From Cymodocea nodosa (taxonomy: Eukaryota; Streptophyta; Magnoliopsida; Alismatales; Cymodoceaceae): DNA of 64,000 nucleotides. The position numbers and the translations under genes were made by a program. Numbering within the stretch: the stretch's first letter is position 1; each line of letters starts with the position of its first letter. This document shows, piece by piece, positions 49,441 through 64,000 of the stretch. The DNA is taken from NCBI GenBank assembly GCA_036874045.1, contig JAZBRI010000004.1:4278001-4342000 (forward strand). The letters are read 5' to 3'. Under the pieces are notes generated by a model. The model did no database searches, was not told the DNA's origin, and worked only from the letters and a program-made list of their open reading frames with translations.

Positions 49441-51129
49441 TATGTATATTAATATAAAAATATTTGATGTAAAATAATGTATTTTTAATTTCAATTCAAA
49501 AATAAAATAATTATTTTAACTTTATGTTTATGACTTGTGTTTGAATGTGTTTACGAATCATGGACAATGAATCATGAATGATGACTTATGTTTGATGAAT
49601 GATATTTTATTGTCTAACATTGCATTTTTATTTTTATTTTAATATATAAGTTGAGTATAATTTTACCCAAATATTATTCTTTATTGATGTAAATACAATA
49701 ATAGCATAACAATTTAAGCCACCATCTTGGTACGTGTGGTTAGGCTAATGATTTATATATATATTTGTAAATGTAAATGGTATGTCAATGTAATGGTAAT
49801 GATTGCTATCTCGTAAGATATAAATAATCTGGATTATGCATAATTTGATCGTCCTCTAATCTTTAACCAAACATGAGCAAAATTCTTATTTATTTAAAAC
49901 TTGTGAGTCACATGCTTCACTACAAGTGTAACACAAACAAACCCACTTTAGCTTGGGAATTAACATGCAAAGCATTTGCTATTTTTCAGAACCAACCAAA
50001 TGATATGACGACCCACCCAATACAGCTTTGTTTACATGTCCACCACCTTCATGGTGGGTGGTGGAAAGCTTATGTTCCACCCCATGCCATTGACAGCACT
50101 CCTCTGTGCGTCCTCCACTTGAGGAGGCAATTAATTCTATGGATGGCTCCGTCCGCTTTTCCTCCACCCTTCTGGTTTGTCCATATCCAATCTGTTTCTT
50201 GTGTTAAATGATTGCCACTGCAACAACTCGATCTTATTGTCCCTTCAACTTGCCGCAATTATCTAAATGGTCGATATATAATGAATGCTATTCTTGAATT
50301 TCACTGAAATTTAAATCTTCCTGAATGTAAACCAACAACAGTTATCATCAAGAAAACAAAACTCCCAAGTAACAGGAGAATCCAATGTTACACATGTTTT
50401 GCGAGACAAATCAATCAATAATCACCAATCCGTAGTTACAAATCTTATTTTGGATCTCTCATCTATACGCTTTGAATTGGATAGCCAAGGTTTAAAATTT
50501 GGATACCCATTAAGATAACCCTATTTTCAATACGATTTAAATGTTAATAACTACTTTTTTACTTTTTAAAAAAAATAAATAAAGAAAAGAGAGAGAGAGA
50601 CCACAACCCCAACCCCAACAAATCTATCGCTTCCTCAACACAAGAATGTATGTATATCTTGACGGTGAGAGAACTTTGTACCGTTTTCTTTGGTCATGAC
50701 TGTGTCGAATCTTATCGTTAACGATGTGCATTTCACTGGACTACTTTGATTTCCTTTGAAATGGAATATGCCTTTGGCGCTTCTTGGTTCTTTAAGGAAG
50801 CATGCCTCTTCTGTATACCTTTTTTTTTCTTTTTGGTAATGAAAGCATGCATATCTACTCGTGCGCCAAAACATGCACGGCTTTTCTATGTGGCTTTGGC
50901 GGTTCTTCCCCCTGAAATGGTGCTTTTCGGTACCATGGGAATGGAATTTGACATGGAAGATGGACGAGAGAAGTGCTGGCCTTAATTGGAATTCCAAGCC
51001 CCTAGTGTTTTATACCTTTGTGGTTGATTTTCTGCACAGATAATTGGCATGGAAGTTAATTAAATCAAGAGTCAAAAGGAAACGCTAAGATTCAGAAAGT
51101 ATGGCAAAGCGATTTCTTGTTGAATGGTC

Positions 51130-51160
<31 letters not shown>

Positions 51161-51805
51161 GGTATATATGGTAGTATTTGTCTTTGTTCGGGAGTTGAAA
51201 TCTAAATCTTTCTACATATTCAGAAGACAAAGAAAAACAATCGACATTATCTTAGTCGTTAATTGACAAAACATACAGCTTCATCTTCTTAATTATTAAC
51301 AAAAGCATTACATTATTGTATTAACTACTTGATTTATATAAAAATATCGAAACAAATAAGTATGTATATCAGCTGGCCGCTTCCTTCCGAATTCCCACAG
51401 GTACGTAGGAAAAGCAAGAAAATTACATTTATACGTACATGATTTTAAAGTAATCTTTCTTTGGGTAAAACGCACCAAGTGGTTAAATTAATAGGAGTGG
51501 CTTGGATTAATGATGCGCATGAGCATTAAAATATCATACTGCGCGCCATATCCCTTTTTCCGGAAAAAATAAAAAATAACACCTGGATAATTTCGTCGTG
51601 GTGATCTCCTCCGATCCCACGCCGCCCCACAGCAATATTCTTTTCTCCCCCGCGAAATAATTGCGAGCGAGGCACAAATCCACGGTCGGGATGCTGTCCA
51701 CGTGGCTTCGTCATCGGTGGACTAGCAGCACGGCGGGCCCCGCCCACCACGCACGACGCACGCACCAGTGGCAGTCAGTGATCATCCTCCGCCTCCATCA
51801 ATCGA
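49441..51805. other. Intergenic DNA upstream of ACL5
   Basis: AT-rich on the left, with repeated words such as AATCATGAATGATGA near 49560-49600, and a TA microsatellite at 51131-51160. Open frames near 50635-50997 and 49873-50211 show no recognisable domain. No gene called; the right end should be ACL5 promoter. Confidence 0.5.
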
Positions 51806-51853
51806 GTGCTCGTGCTCGTGCTCGTGCTCGGGCTCGGGCTCGGGCTCGGCCTC
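51806..51853. repeat. Eight hexanucleotide units upstream of ACL5
   Basis: GTGCTC four times, GGGCTC three times, then GGCCTC. It lies about 100 bp upstream of the ACL5 TATA box and makes a GC-skewed block in the promoter. Confidence 0.95.
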
Positions 51854-51950
51854 GCGTGCCTTCTTTTTTATCTTTTAAGATTGCGACGATCGTCAATATT
51901 CTTAGAACGTGTATTTTTCGATAATTCGATTATTGCTCCCGCGCTTCGTC

Positions 51951-51958
51951 TATAAATA
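51951..51958 (+). promoter_or_regulatory. TATA box of ACL5
   Basis: TATAAATA, 83 bp upstream of the last base before the ACL5 ATG region. Transcription would be expected to start about 30 bp downstream, leaving a leader of roughly 60 nt. Confidence 0.65.
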
Positions 51959-52040
51959 TCCATCACTGCTGGAGCCCCGGAGGCACGCCCTCGTCTCTCT
52001 ACCTCTACTAGTACTCATTCTGCTGCTGGCCGGGCGGAGG

Positions 52041-55332
<3,292 letters not shown>

Positions 55333-56439
55333 ACCTCGAATGTTGCGGTCGCTCGATCGAGCTCGTCACCTACTTGTTGGTGTACTTAACTGTTAAGTTG
55401 TTGATTAAATAAAAATGATCCGGAAGGCTTGGAGTACTGCATTTGATGACAGTACACGCGCTTCTGATCATGCGTGTAGTCGTTCTTGAGTTGTCCGATG
55501 AACAAGGTCTCTCTCTCTCTAAATAGCTCGCACAAAAATTTGTTAAATAATAATATCATCGCAACTTGCCAGCACAAGTTGTCTTTTTTTATAATCTTTT
55601 TATATGAATTTGAGTGCTAATTTCTTTTTAAACAATTTCATATATAAGAACTTTACAATGCTGTACTTTGCTCCCTCCGAGCACAACCATCCAAGTACCT
55701 ACACGTTCGGCAGTGCACTACGCATCTGAACGAGAGATCAGAGTGAGAAATTTCTTCGGCCTACACGTGGGAATTTTCATTTTGTTCGATGCTTCATGAA
55801 TGCATTTTTTGGAAATATTCCGATAAATATGTTGTGTCATTGAAAGAAGGTATATTCACCAGCCACCAACTCTAATTAAGCCTCCCAAGTTTGGCATCTA
55901 ATTCCTTGAAATAAAACAATCATTTAGTAATCAATCGGTCATTGCTTCTAGAACCCTATCAAACTGATGTTAGTTTTTTTAAATGAAAACCACCTTCCAT
56001 GAAAATTTAAAGTACTTCATTTTTTTTGAATTTCCTCTCATTTTTCGCTGATAAGGTCTAGCGTGCTCATAATTAAGAATTAAGATAACCGTAATTGTTC
56101 GTGTGGAACAAGTTGATAGGATGATAAGAAGCAAATTCTTTTTGGCATTTCGTAAATTCGTTTTTTTAAGTCATCTTTAGTTTAGATGATCGGAAACAAT
56201 GTAAATTCACTATAAAAAGGTTAAGTAACTGAATGAAGTTTGTTTCTATTCGATCTAATAATGCACAGTTGATGGTATATAGTTCAATTGCCCCAACAAA
56301 AGCAGGTATATGAAGTAATATTAAAATAATAAGGATGTTTAAAACATTGTCAAACTTAGTGGATTATATGAATAAAAAACCGAAATGTTTATGTAATTAA
56401 AGGTGGAACTTGTATCCGAAATGTTTATGAATAAAAAAC
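55333..56439. other. ACL5 3' flank
   Basis: The first 100-200 bases are probably ACL5 3' UTR. The rest is AT-rich, with a partial direct repeat of CCGAAATGTTTATG-type words near 56378-56430. No gene seen. Confidence 0.5.
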
Positions 56440-56943
56440 CGAGATGCTTATTCGGATCTTCCCTGACGTATCGTTGGTAGGCCTTGAACATGAAGAACGG
56501 GACCTGGTTCTCTCTATCGGGAGTATGTCGTGCTTTATCCACGGCAACCTCCAGCCGAAATCCTCCATCACCTTCTCCTTCCCGATCTTGCTCCCGATGA
56601 GGAAGCTACCGTCGAGCAGCAGCTAGCATGTTTACGAAGTCGTCACTGCTGACGTCGCCCAGCTCGTAGATGACCCGGTGGATCGTACACGTACACGTAC
56701 ACGTACTTTTTACGGAGGCTTTGCATCCGTACTTCGTTGCCTTCTTCATCACGGACTCGATCAGGGAGTTCTCTTCTATCGCCATGTGGGCGTTCGCCTC
56801 CTCTCGCTCGTCGTCGATCACTCAATGAATCGTCTTAGATGAAATCGGTATAGAGCTTTCGCCACCCAGCTGATGAACTTCCTCCTTCCTCGTGGACTCG
56901 ACTAGGAAGTCATCTTCTATCATGTGGGCTTTCCCCCTCATCG
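56440..56943 (-). pseudogene. DUF247 gene fragment, frameshifted
   Basis: On the minus strand EENSLIESVMKKATKYGCK, then VIYELGDVSSDDFVNML, LLLDGSFLIGSKIGKEKV, WRLPWIKHDIL and ENQVPFFMFKAYQRY follow in the order seen in DUF247 proteins (plant family, usually 400-550 residues, with a C-terminal membrane helix). They lie in three frames. There is a 4-bp excess (CTAG) after the codons for FVNM and a 2-bp excess (GA) before ENQVP. A TACACG hexamer repeat at about 56688-56712 replaces normal sequence. Upstream (56830-56943) a second, weaker copy of the HMIEDDFLVESTRKEE motif suggests internal duplication. N- and C-terminal parts are missing, so this is not a working gene. Confidence 0.75.
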
Positions 56944-57843
56944 TCGTTGTCCCCTATGTTTCAAAATACTGTATAATTAATTTGGCCCTAAAATCCTTTA
57001 TGGATCTCTTTTCAATGAAATCAGTCTCGTAATGATCAAAGATAGGATTTTCTAGTTAAGGTTGTCAAGGAAGATCAAAGAAATCGAATTTTATATATAA
57101 TAAAGGAAGGATGCATGCACGCGCGTGAAGAAGAAGAAGAAGAAGAAGAAGAAGAAGGTTCTCTAATTAAACAAAGGTATGAGAAACGAAGAAATGAATG
57201 ATACGCATGTTGGGTCTCTTCCTGCTTAACGTTGTTCCCAATTTTCTAATCGCATGCATGATCAGTTGTGGTAACAGTATCTCAATAGTTTTTTAACAAC
57301 CTCATATATCTAAATTCATAAACCTCGTAATAGAACTAATAAAAATCTTAATTATCAACCTAACGAAATCACAATATCTTTTCTACTCTTCCTTACATCC
57401 CCTCCCAAACTTTGCTAGACCATGTTTGGATGGATAAATTAGTTGTGACAAAAAACAATTGAATAGGATGATTCAATAAGAAATCAGTAATTGAAACAAA
57501 GATCAGATTAGAAGACAACTTCACAATTTAAATCACAACTTAACTTGCTAGCAGATATTAGATATATTGATTTTGAAATTAGGGACATGTAAAACATCTT
57601 GTGAATTAATATCTGAAATTAAGGCAACTGATCGTTTCTATTTAACTTAACTTTATTACCGTTAGGTAGATGGGCTTGCAATTGAGACTTTAAATTCTTG
57701 AAATTAGTTATAATTCCACAACAATGAGTAGTAAAAATAGTACTAAAATAAAATTAAAGTTGGCACGGTTAATAGAGCTTGCATGGCTGCTCGCACCGTA
57801 ATTAGGAATTTTATAAAATTAAAATATTGTGGTATGAATGCTC
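56944..57843. other. Gap between two DUF247 fragments
   Basis: AT-rich; contains a GAA/AAG triplet run at 57127-57158. No gene recognised. Confidence 0.5.
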
Positions 57844-58092
57844 TCATTTGTTGTCCCCTTTATGATAAGATAGCACGGTAAATATAGCTTGGACCGCAGT
57901 GAGGACAAGGAGCAGCAAACCAACCAAGAGGCCGATGATGGACCATGGATTACGAAAGTAATCCCTCAACAATTCCACCCGCCACCGGTGCTGAGGATTC
58001 TCGCAGTATTCCGTCAAATTCTCCTTCCTCTCCTTCATCGCACTCGCCTGCATGCTCGTCGTCTCGCTCGTCGTCCTCGCCCGCGTGCTCAT
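57844..58092 (-). pseudogene. DUF247 C-terminal fragment
   Basis: An 82-residue frame ending WRVELLRDYFRNPWSIIGLL and a hydrophobic helix (VGLLLLVLTAVQAIFTVLSY). It matches the DUF247 C-terminus, in which the sequence before a single membrane segment reads DYFxNPWSII. Its own stop is intact. Upstream sequence is not DUF247 but a GC-rich minisatellite, so the rest of the gene is gone, or was replaced. It lies upstream (in minus-strand order) of the 56440-56943 fragment, so the two are not halves of one collinear gene. Confidence 0.8.
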
Positions 58093-58290
58093 CGGCCCCT
58101 CGTCGATTCCCCCTCACGCTCGTCAGCACCGACGCTCGACCCCTCGTCGATTCCCCATCGCCCTCGCCCACACGCTTGTCGGCCCCTCGTCGATTCCCCC
58201 TCGTGCTCATCAACACCGACGCTCGGCTCCTCGCCTATACTTGACCCCTCGTTGATTTGCTACGCGCTCGTCGACCCCTCATAGATTTCC
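58092..58290. repeat. GC-rich minisatellite next to the DUF247 fragment
   Basis: Degenerate units beginning CCCCTCGTCGATTCCCC recur at about 58097, 58140, 58186, 58246 (variant) and 58276 (variant), spaced 30-60 bp and joined by CGCTCGTC- and CACCGACGCTCG-type words. The block is far more GC-rich than its surroundings. Confidence 0.85.
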
Positions 58291-59138
58291 CCTCGCCCTC
58301 TATTTCTAGGAAAGAGAGTAGGGTAATTCAATTCAGTTGTGGGAAGGTTACTCTCCAAGCTCTAATATTGCAACAGAAGGTACACAAATGTTTTCTTGTT
58401 TATGTTGTCATTGAAATATTAAGAAGGTACACAAATGCTCACTCCAAGCTTGTCGACGCTATGATATTTGGGTTATGTTTCTGTTGCAACAGCTCTGATG
58501 TTGCTCTGATAGTGTTAAGATACACAAAAGGAACTACTAACTATAACTTTAGTTTTACTTCAAAATCCTTTCTTAATATTAATGTTTATAGTGATGCAGA
58601 ATGAGGAACATGTTCATTTAAACGATGATCAATTACTGGTTACTACGTTTACATTGATGCAAATTATTTTTATTTTGGCTGTTGTCGTTGTTATTATAAC
58701 TTATCGTGACTACAATCTTGTAATGAAATAAAAACTCATCTTGTTTTCAAGTCATGCACTTGTATACTTCAAAAATTCAAATCCATGGGTTATAGTGATG
58801 AAGAACAAAAGAATCACATCTCCAGTTGCCAACAAGAAATGATGTTCTCAGTTTCCAAGCATGCGTACATGGAATTATTGATAGTTTCTGTTTACAATAA
58901 AAATGTAATGTGTTTTCTTTGATTCTTTCTATTACAGAAGTTTTAGATTATGATCATAATGGTAACAAATGTTGCTTTAGCAAATGTTTTTTACAAAACA
59001 AATTATTCTATTACTTCTGAACAATAGTGGAAGGTGTAATTGATTTCCCAGTCTACAATGAGGGGAGTACTGTATTCTTCATCTCTATGTTATGTTGTGT
59101 TGCATTTTATATTTTGTTCATATATGTATTCTTAGGAA

Positions 59139-60238
59139 ATGAAAAACAAGAAATGATGTGGAAGATCTTATTTTAGTTGGAGTGTTCAAGCAAATGAGAT
59201 GATATTAAGAAAGGTGTGCGATGCTATTAAGGAGGGTAATGGTAAAACTCCTGATGGAAAGATACGAGTTGATACTTGGCTGAAGGTAATTGATGATTAC
59301 AATAAAGAAACATGAGGTAACATCCAAAAGAAAAATATTGATAGTCGAATGAAAACATGACGACAAATGTACAAGATTTATACAAAGATTGGTGCACAAA
59401 TTGGTTGGGGATGGAACTACATTCATGGACATACTGATATCGCAAAAGAAGTTTGGGACGAATTTGTCATGGTTAGTTGAATTTTTTCAAATTTAAATTT
59501 AACATTTGATTAGTTTATAATTTGTACTAATATTTTTTTTCCTAATAGGTTCATCCAGAGTGTGCACAGTACAAGGGTAAAACATGTCCTATATATGATC
59601 TGCTTCAAATAATATTTGAAGGAAATCTTGCAACAGGCTCAACTAAAATGAGTACAACAAATCTGAGAGCAGTTGTAAACTTGAATGAAGATACAAATAA
59701 CCTTGATAATGTACCTCTTACACAAAATACTATGGAATTTGAGGCTGAAACTCAAGATCCTTTTCCTACTCAAACTCCTTTTCCTAGTTTGAATGATGTA
59801 GACTCATGCAGGAAAGGAAAACGTCCAAGTCCACATGCTGAATCACAACAACTTATGGCAAGTACAATGAACAATGTTGGTGTATCACTTATGAATTATT
59901 TTAGTGAGGATTTGGAAGAAAATTCGAGGAAAATGGCATACTCAGAGCGTGTCATACAATTACAAGAGAACATGATATCGATCCAAAAGGAGAAGATGGC
60001 ATTTACACAACGTATTGAAGAAAGGAAATTAACATACATGGAGAAGAAGATGGAATTGTTAGAGAAAAAAGATCGTGAAGAAGATGATGTTCTCACTATT
60101 TTACTTTCACTTACAGATCTTACATAAGAAGAAAAATACAAGGCAATGCAATTACTGGAGATAGAATCAAAGAAGAATCAATTTAGGCGTCTACCACCGA
60201 ACATGAGAACTTCATGGTTGAAGTTCAATTTGAAATGA
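59139..60238 (+). pseudogene. Harbinger ORF1: Myb/SANT-like DNA-binding protein, interrupted
   Basis: Two exons, 59139-59471 and 59549-60238, GT-AG. The frame MKNKK...GRSYFSWSVQANEMIL, then CDAIKEGNGKTPDGKIRVDT, WGWNYIHGHTDIAKEVWDEF and VHPECAQYKGKTCPIYDLL is the trihelix/SANT-like domain common to plant Harbinger partners. After a variable linker come a coiled coil (ERVIQLQENMISIQKEKMAF) and MRTSWLKFNLK. Four in-frame stops interrupt it: TGA after KNKK, after DYNKET and after SRMKT, and TAA at 60125-60127. All can be explained by single transitions. The C-terminal 159-codon stretch 59648-60127 stays open. It probably cannot supply full ORF1 function. Confidence 0.82.
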
Positions 60239-60405
60239 TGTGCTTTTTTCATTAAAAATTTAAATTTTGTTGAACATGTTTGAATTTATTGAACTTGTGT
60301 TATCCTTAATGTTACGTAACATGGTCTAAACATTTTGTTGATGTATGCATTGTATGCTATTATTATGTTTTCTTTATTAAATCATAATTGGTATGATAGG
60401 TACAA

Positions 60406-61817
60406 ATGCAGGGATTGAAATTTATGAAGACATCTATGTCCATTATTAATGAAGACGAAGAACGAAGGAAGAAAAAAAGAAAAGTTATATTGGGAACATG
60501 GCAATTCCTATGCGGAATTACTATAAATGAGATTCAAACATCCACCACTTGTATATACAGTAAGGAAGGAGCACAATATGTACAAAGATTGTTAGATCCA
60601 TCGTCACCATATCAAGCATACAATTGCAGGAAAATTTATCGAATGAGTCAACATGTTTTTTCACAATTTTGTGGATTATTAAGAAATATGAAAGTAATAT
60701 CAGATAGTAGAAATATGAGCGTAGAGGATAAACTTGCTATTTTTTTAGTAACAGTTGGACAAAATCAAAGGTATGGAGTAACTAGAGAGCATTTTCATCG
60801 CTCAGCATGGACTGTTAGTACATATTTCAATGAAATGATAAATGCTATATTAAAAATAGGTGATATACTTCTAGCTAAACATGAAGTTGCTACACACAAT
60901 CGAATTCAGAATGATGTTAATGCTTATCCATATTTCAAGGTACACACTTCAATCTTTATTTCTATTTTAATATTTCATGTTATTCATTTATATATTAATT
61001 AAATTTGTTTTTGGTATGAGTAGGATTGTATAGGTGTTATTGATGGTACACACATTAAAGCCACAATTTATGGAAAAGAGAATGCCCGATTTAGGAATAG
61101 AAAAGGTGAATTGTCACAAAACTTATTGGCTGCATGCAATTTTGATATGGAATTTACTTATGTTCTTAGTGGATGGGAAGGTTCAACTGCTGATGCTCAA
61201 CTCCTTCAAGATGCAACAACTCAATACAATGATTTGCAAGTACCACGAGGTATACAACTTATGATCTACCTTTATGTTACCTTATTTTCAAAATTGAATT
61301 TATTTCAAATGATGTTCAAATACATGCAGGTAAATTTTACTTAGTTGATGCTGGATTTCCAAATAGTCCTGAGTTTATATGTACATTTCGAGGTGTTCGA
61401 TATCACTTATCAGAATATGAAGGAAATCGACAACTAACAAATGCAGTGGAAAACTTCAATTATAGACATTCACAGTTGAGGACAGTAATTGAATGTACAT
61501 TTGGAGTAGTCAAACATCGTTTTGCAATATTACGAGGATATATGCCATTTACTTTCACAACTCAAGCAAAAATAGTGTTGGCATGTTTTTTAGTTCACAA
61601 CTTCATTCGTAAAGTAGATAAAACAGACTTATGTCAAGATCTTGAAAATGAAGTACAAGAAGATGAACGTGATATACAAGTTGAAGACTCTACAAATGTA
61701 GAAAGACAATATGAAATACTTAACACTATTGGGAACAACACACAAGAGCAAAGAAAAGAAATTACAGATAAATTTCGTGAAAATATTATGTATGCAATGT
61801 GGGATGGTAGTGAATGA
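60406..61817 (+). CDS. PIF/Harbinger transposase (HARBI1-like, DDE)
   Basis: Three exons, 60406-60939, 61024-61249 and 61330-61817, with GT-AG introns and consistent phases; 415 residues with no internal stop. The N-terminal helix-turn-helix region (YNCRKIYRMSQHVFSQFCGL, MSVEDKLAIFLVTVGQNQ) leads into the DDE_4 nuclease. The catalytic acids lie in GVIDGTHIKA (first Asp), FYLVDAGFPNSPEF (second Asp) and RTVIECTFGVVKHRF (Glu). The first two motifs straddle intron 1 and intron 2 as in related elements. All motifs are present, so the gene could encode an active enzyme. Its partner ORF1 next door is broken, so mobility would need ORF1 supplied in trans. The alternative, a domesticated gene, has no support here. 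Confidence 0.93.
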
Positions 61818-62359
61818 AAATATTACAAACATCATAATGAGTAAATTTTTTGTAATATGCCTTTTTTTTTATCATTACGAGGAATATAAAATTTATAATT
61901 ATCCTTTTGTTGTTTTAAATATGTAATATAACAGGAAAGTTATCAATTTTTGTTATGTTGTGATTTATTTTATATAATGATATATTTAATTAATTGATAA
62001 ATGATATATAAACATTTATTTTAATAATATATTTATTTATTAATGTCAACAATTCATTAATAAATTAATTACATTTTCACTAATTATTTTAAGTCAATAC
62101 TTAATTTTATTAAAAATCAATTTTATTCAATTCCCTCCAATTCTGTCATGTGCACAAACACCTGGAATTCAATTTTCGTCAAATTCCTGAACGTGCACAA
62201 ACACCCAGATTTTGAATTCTTTACGTCAAATTCTGTAGAATTCAAATTCCGTTGAAATTCAAATTATGCAGAATTCAAATTCCAAGTACACAAACATGAC
62301 TTAAAGGTTTATTTGTTTGAAATGTTATTTTATGTCAATAAAGAGCGTAGCGGCATTGT

Positions 62360-63518
<1,159 letters not shown>

Positions 63519-63789
63519 ATAAGATGGCACGGCAAATACAGCTTGCAGAATTACAAAGAGGAGGAACGGCAAACTATACAAAGGGCCGATCTGGAATATG
63601 GATTACCAAGGCATTCCCTCTCCAATTCCGCCTGCCGCGGTACTTCATCAGCTCCTCCTTCCACTTCCGAGGGTCTGAGTTTCGATCACTCCGTACCAAA
63701 ATATCGTCCAACTCCAGAACTCCCAGCTTACGAGCAAGCCCAGCTCCTTCCTCGCTGCTTTGGGCAGTGATGATGTTCTTCGCTTGCAA
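63519..63789 (-). pseudogene. DUF247 C-terminal relic, copy 2
   Basis: On the minus strand, KWKEELMKYRG then, after a frame change, MPW-stop-SIFQIGPLYSLPFLLFV and ILQAVFAVPSYKAE. It aligns with NPWSIIGLLVGLLLLVLT and AVQAIFTVLSYHK of the 57844-58092 fragment. The membrane helix is recognisable but a stop and a frame change break the frame. Confidence 0.65.
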
Positions 63790-63919
63790 AATGGGCTGGT
63801 TCGGTCCTTAGCATTCAATGTTGCAGAGAGCCCTTAGTTGGGTCACAGATCAGGACCAAATAGAGGGTCATAAACGTTGCTGGTTAGGGTTTTACCTCAC
63901 CACTTCGTGGTACAAACCA

Positions 63920-64000
63920 AATGCTCTTATTTTTAGGCTTTATAAGATAACACGGCAAATACAGTTTGCAGCATAGGAAAGGAGAGGAACGACAAACCAA
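63920..64000 (-). pseudogene. DUF247 C-terminal relic, copy 3 (runs off the window)
   Basis: FGLSFLSFPMLQTVFAVLSYKA followed by a stop, on the minus strand. The nucleotides around 63942 (ATAAGATAACACGGCAAATA) closely match 63519 (ATAAGATGGCACGGCAAATA), 423 bp to the left, so copies 2 and 3 arose by tandem duplication. More of this copy lies beyond the window. Confidence 0.6.

Larger units (their letters stand above)
58751..62300 (+). mobile_element. PIF/Harbinger DNA transposon
   Basis: Carries the two genes of the superfamily in order: a Myb/SANT-like protein (59139-60238, broken) and a DDE transposase (60406-61817, open). The right end reads, on the minus strand, GTCATGTTTGTGTACTTGG, followed outside by TTA, the usual target triplet. 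A related sequence, GTCATGCACTTGTATACTT, at 58751 is the best candidate for the left end, but the triplet outside it is CAA, not TTA. The boundaries are therefore tentative, while membership in the superfamily is firm. Confidence 0.72.

Noticed and set aside
49873-50997. Open frames of 60-120 codons upstream of ACL5
   Set aside because: No recognisable domain, no splice structure and composition like non-coding flank.
57415-57720. Possible MITE starting CCATGTTTGGATGG
   Set aside because: No inverted partner or target duplication could be found.

Overview
This is nuclear DNA from a flowering plant. Genes are split by GT-AG introns, intergenic DNA is AT-rich, and LTR, SINE, hAT and PIF/Harbinger elements are present. 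Several genes have GC-rich first or single exons beside AT-rich ones, and the proteins read as angiosperm orthologues. I lean towards a non-grass monocot, but that is a weak inference. All exon joins below were traced by hand from reading frame, phase and splice dinucleotides; no transcript was available. Layout, left to right. 1-7060 (+): PDAT1-type phospholipid:diacylglycerol acyltransferase, 5' end outside the window. 7987-8086 (-): a SINE with a 14-bp target duplication. 8734-9720 (-): a short PPR protein. 10243-14123 (-): an RWP-RK (RKD-like) transcription factor in six exons. 19146-22086 (+): a double-AP2 transcription factor of the AINTEGUMENTA/PLETHORA/BABY BOOM clade in nine exons, including the family's 9-bp micro-exon. 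24474-25268 (-): a stress-response A/B-barrel (UP3-like) protein. 30291-46899 (+): a MODIFIER OF SNC1 1-like protein in eight coding exons. Its 8.3-kb first intron holds a short-LTR element (minus strand, TSD CTTTA) into which a decayed chromodomain Ty3/gypsy element (plus strand) has inserted. 48060-49440: an hAT transposase relic. 52041-55332 (+): thermospermine synthase ACL5 in ten exons, one intron using a GC donor. 56440-64000: fragments of DUF247 genes on the minus strand, interrupted by a PIF/Harbinger element (about 58751-62300) with an uninterrupted DDE transposase gene but a broken Myb/SANT-like partner gene. The genes do not form a pathway. PDAT1 makes storage lipid in the ER, ACL5 makes thermospermine for vascular development, MOS1 is a nuclear regulator of immune receptor expression, and the PPR protein probably acts on organelle RNA. 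The most suggestive arrangement is the head-to-head pair of the RKD-like and AP2 genes. Members of both families control egg-cell or embryo identity in other plants, and here they share a 5-kb intergenic region. No wholly new system is evident. The best leads are this divergent pair, the unusual RKD-like protein, the nested insertion inside MOS1, the GC-AG intron of ACL5, and the fully open Harbinger transposase sitting among DUF247 debris.
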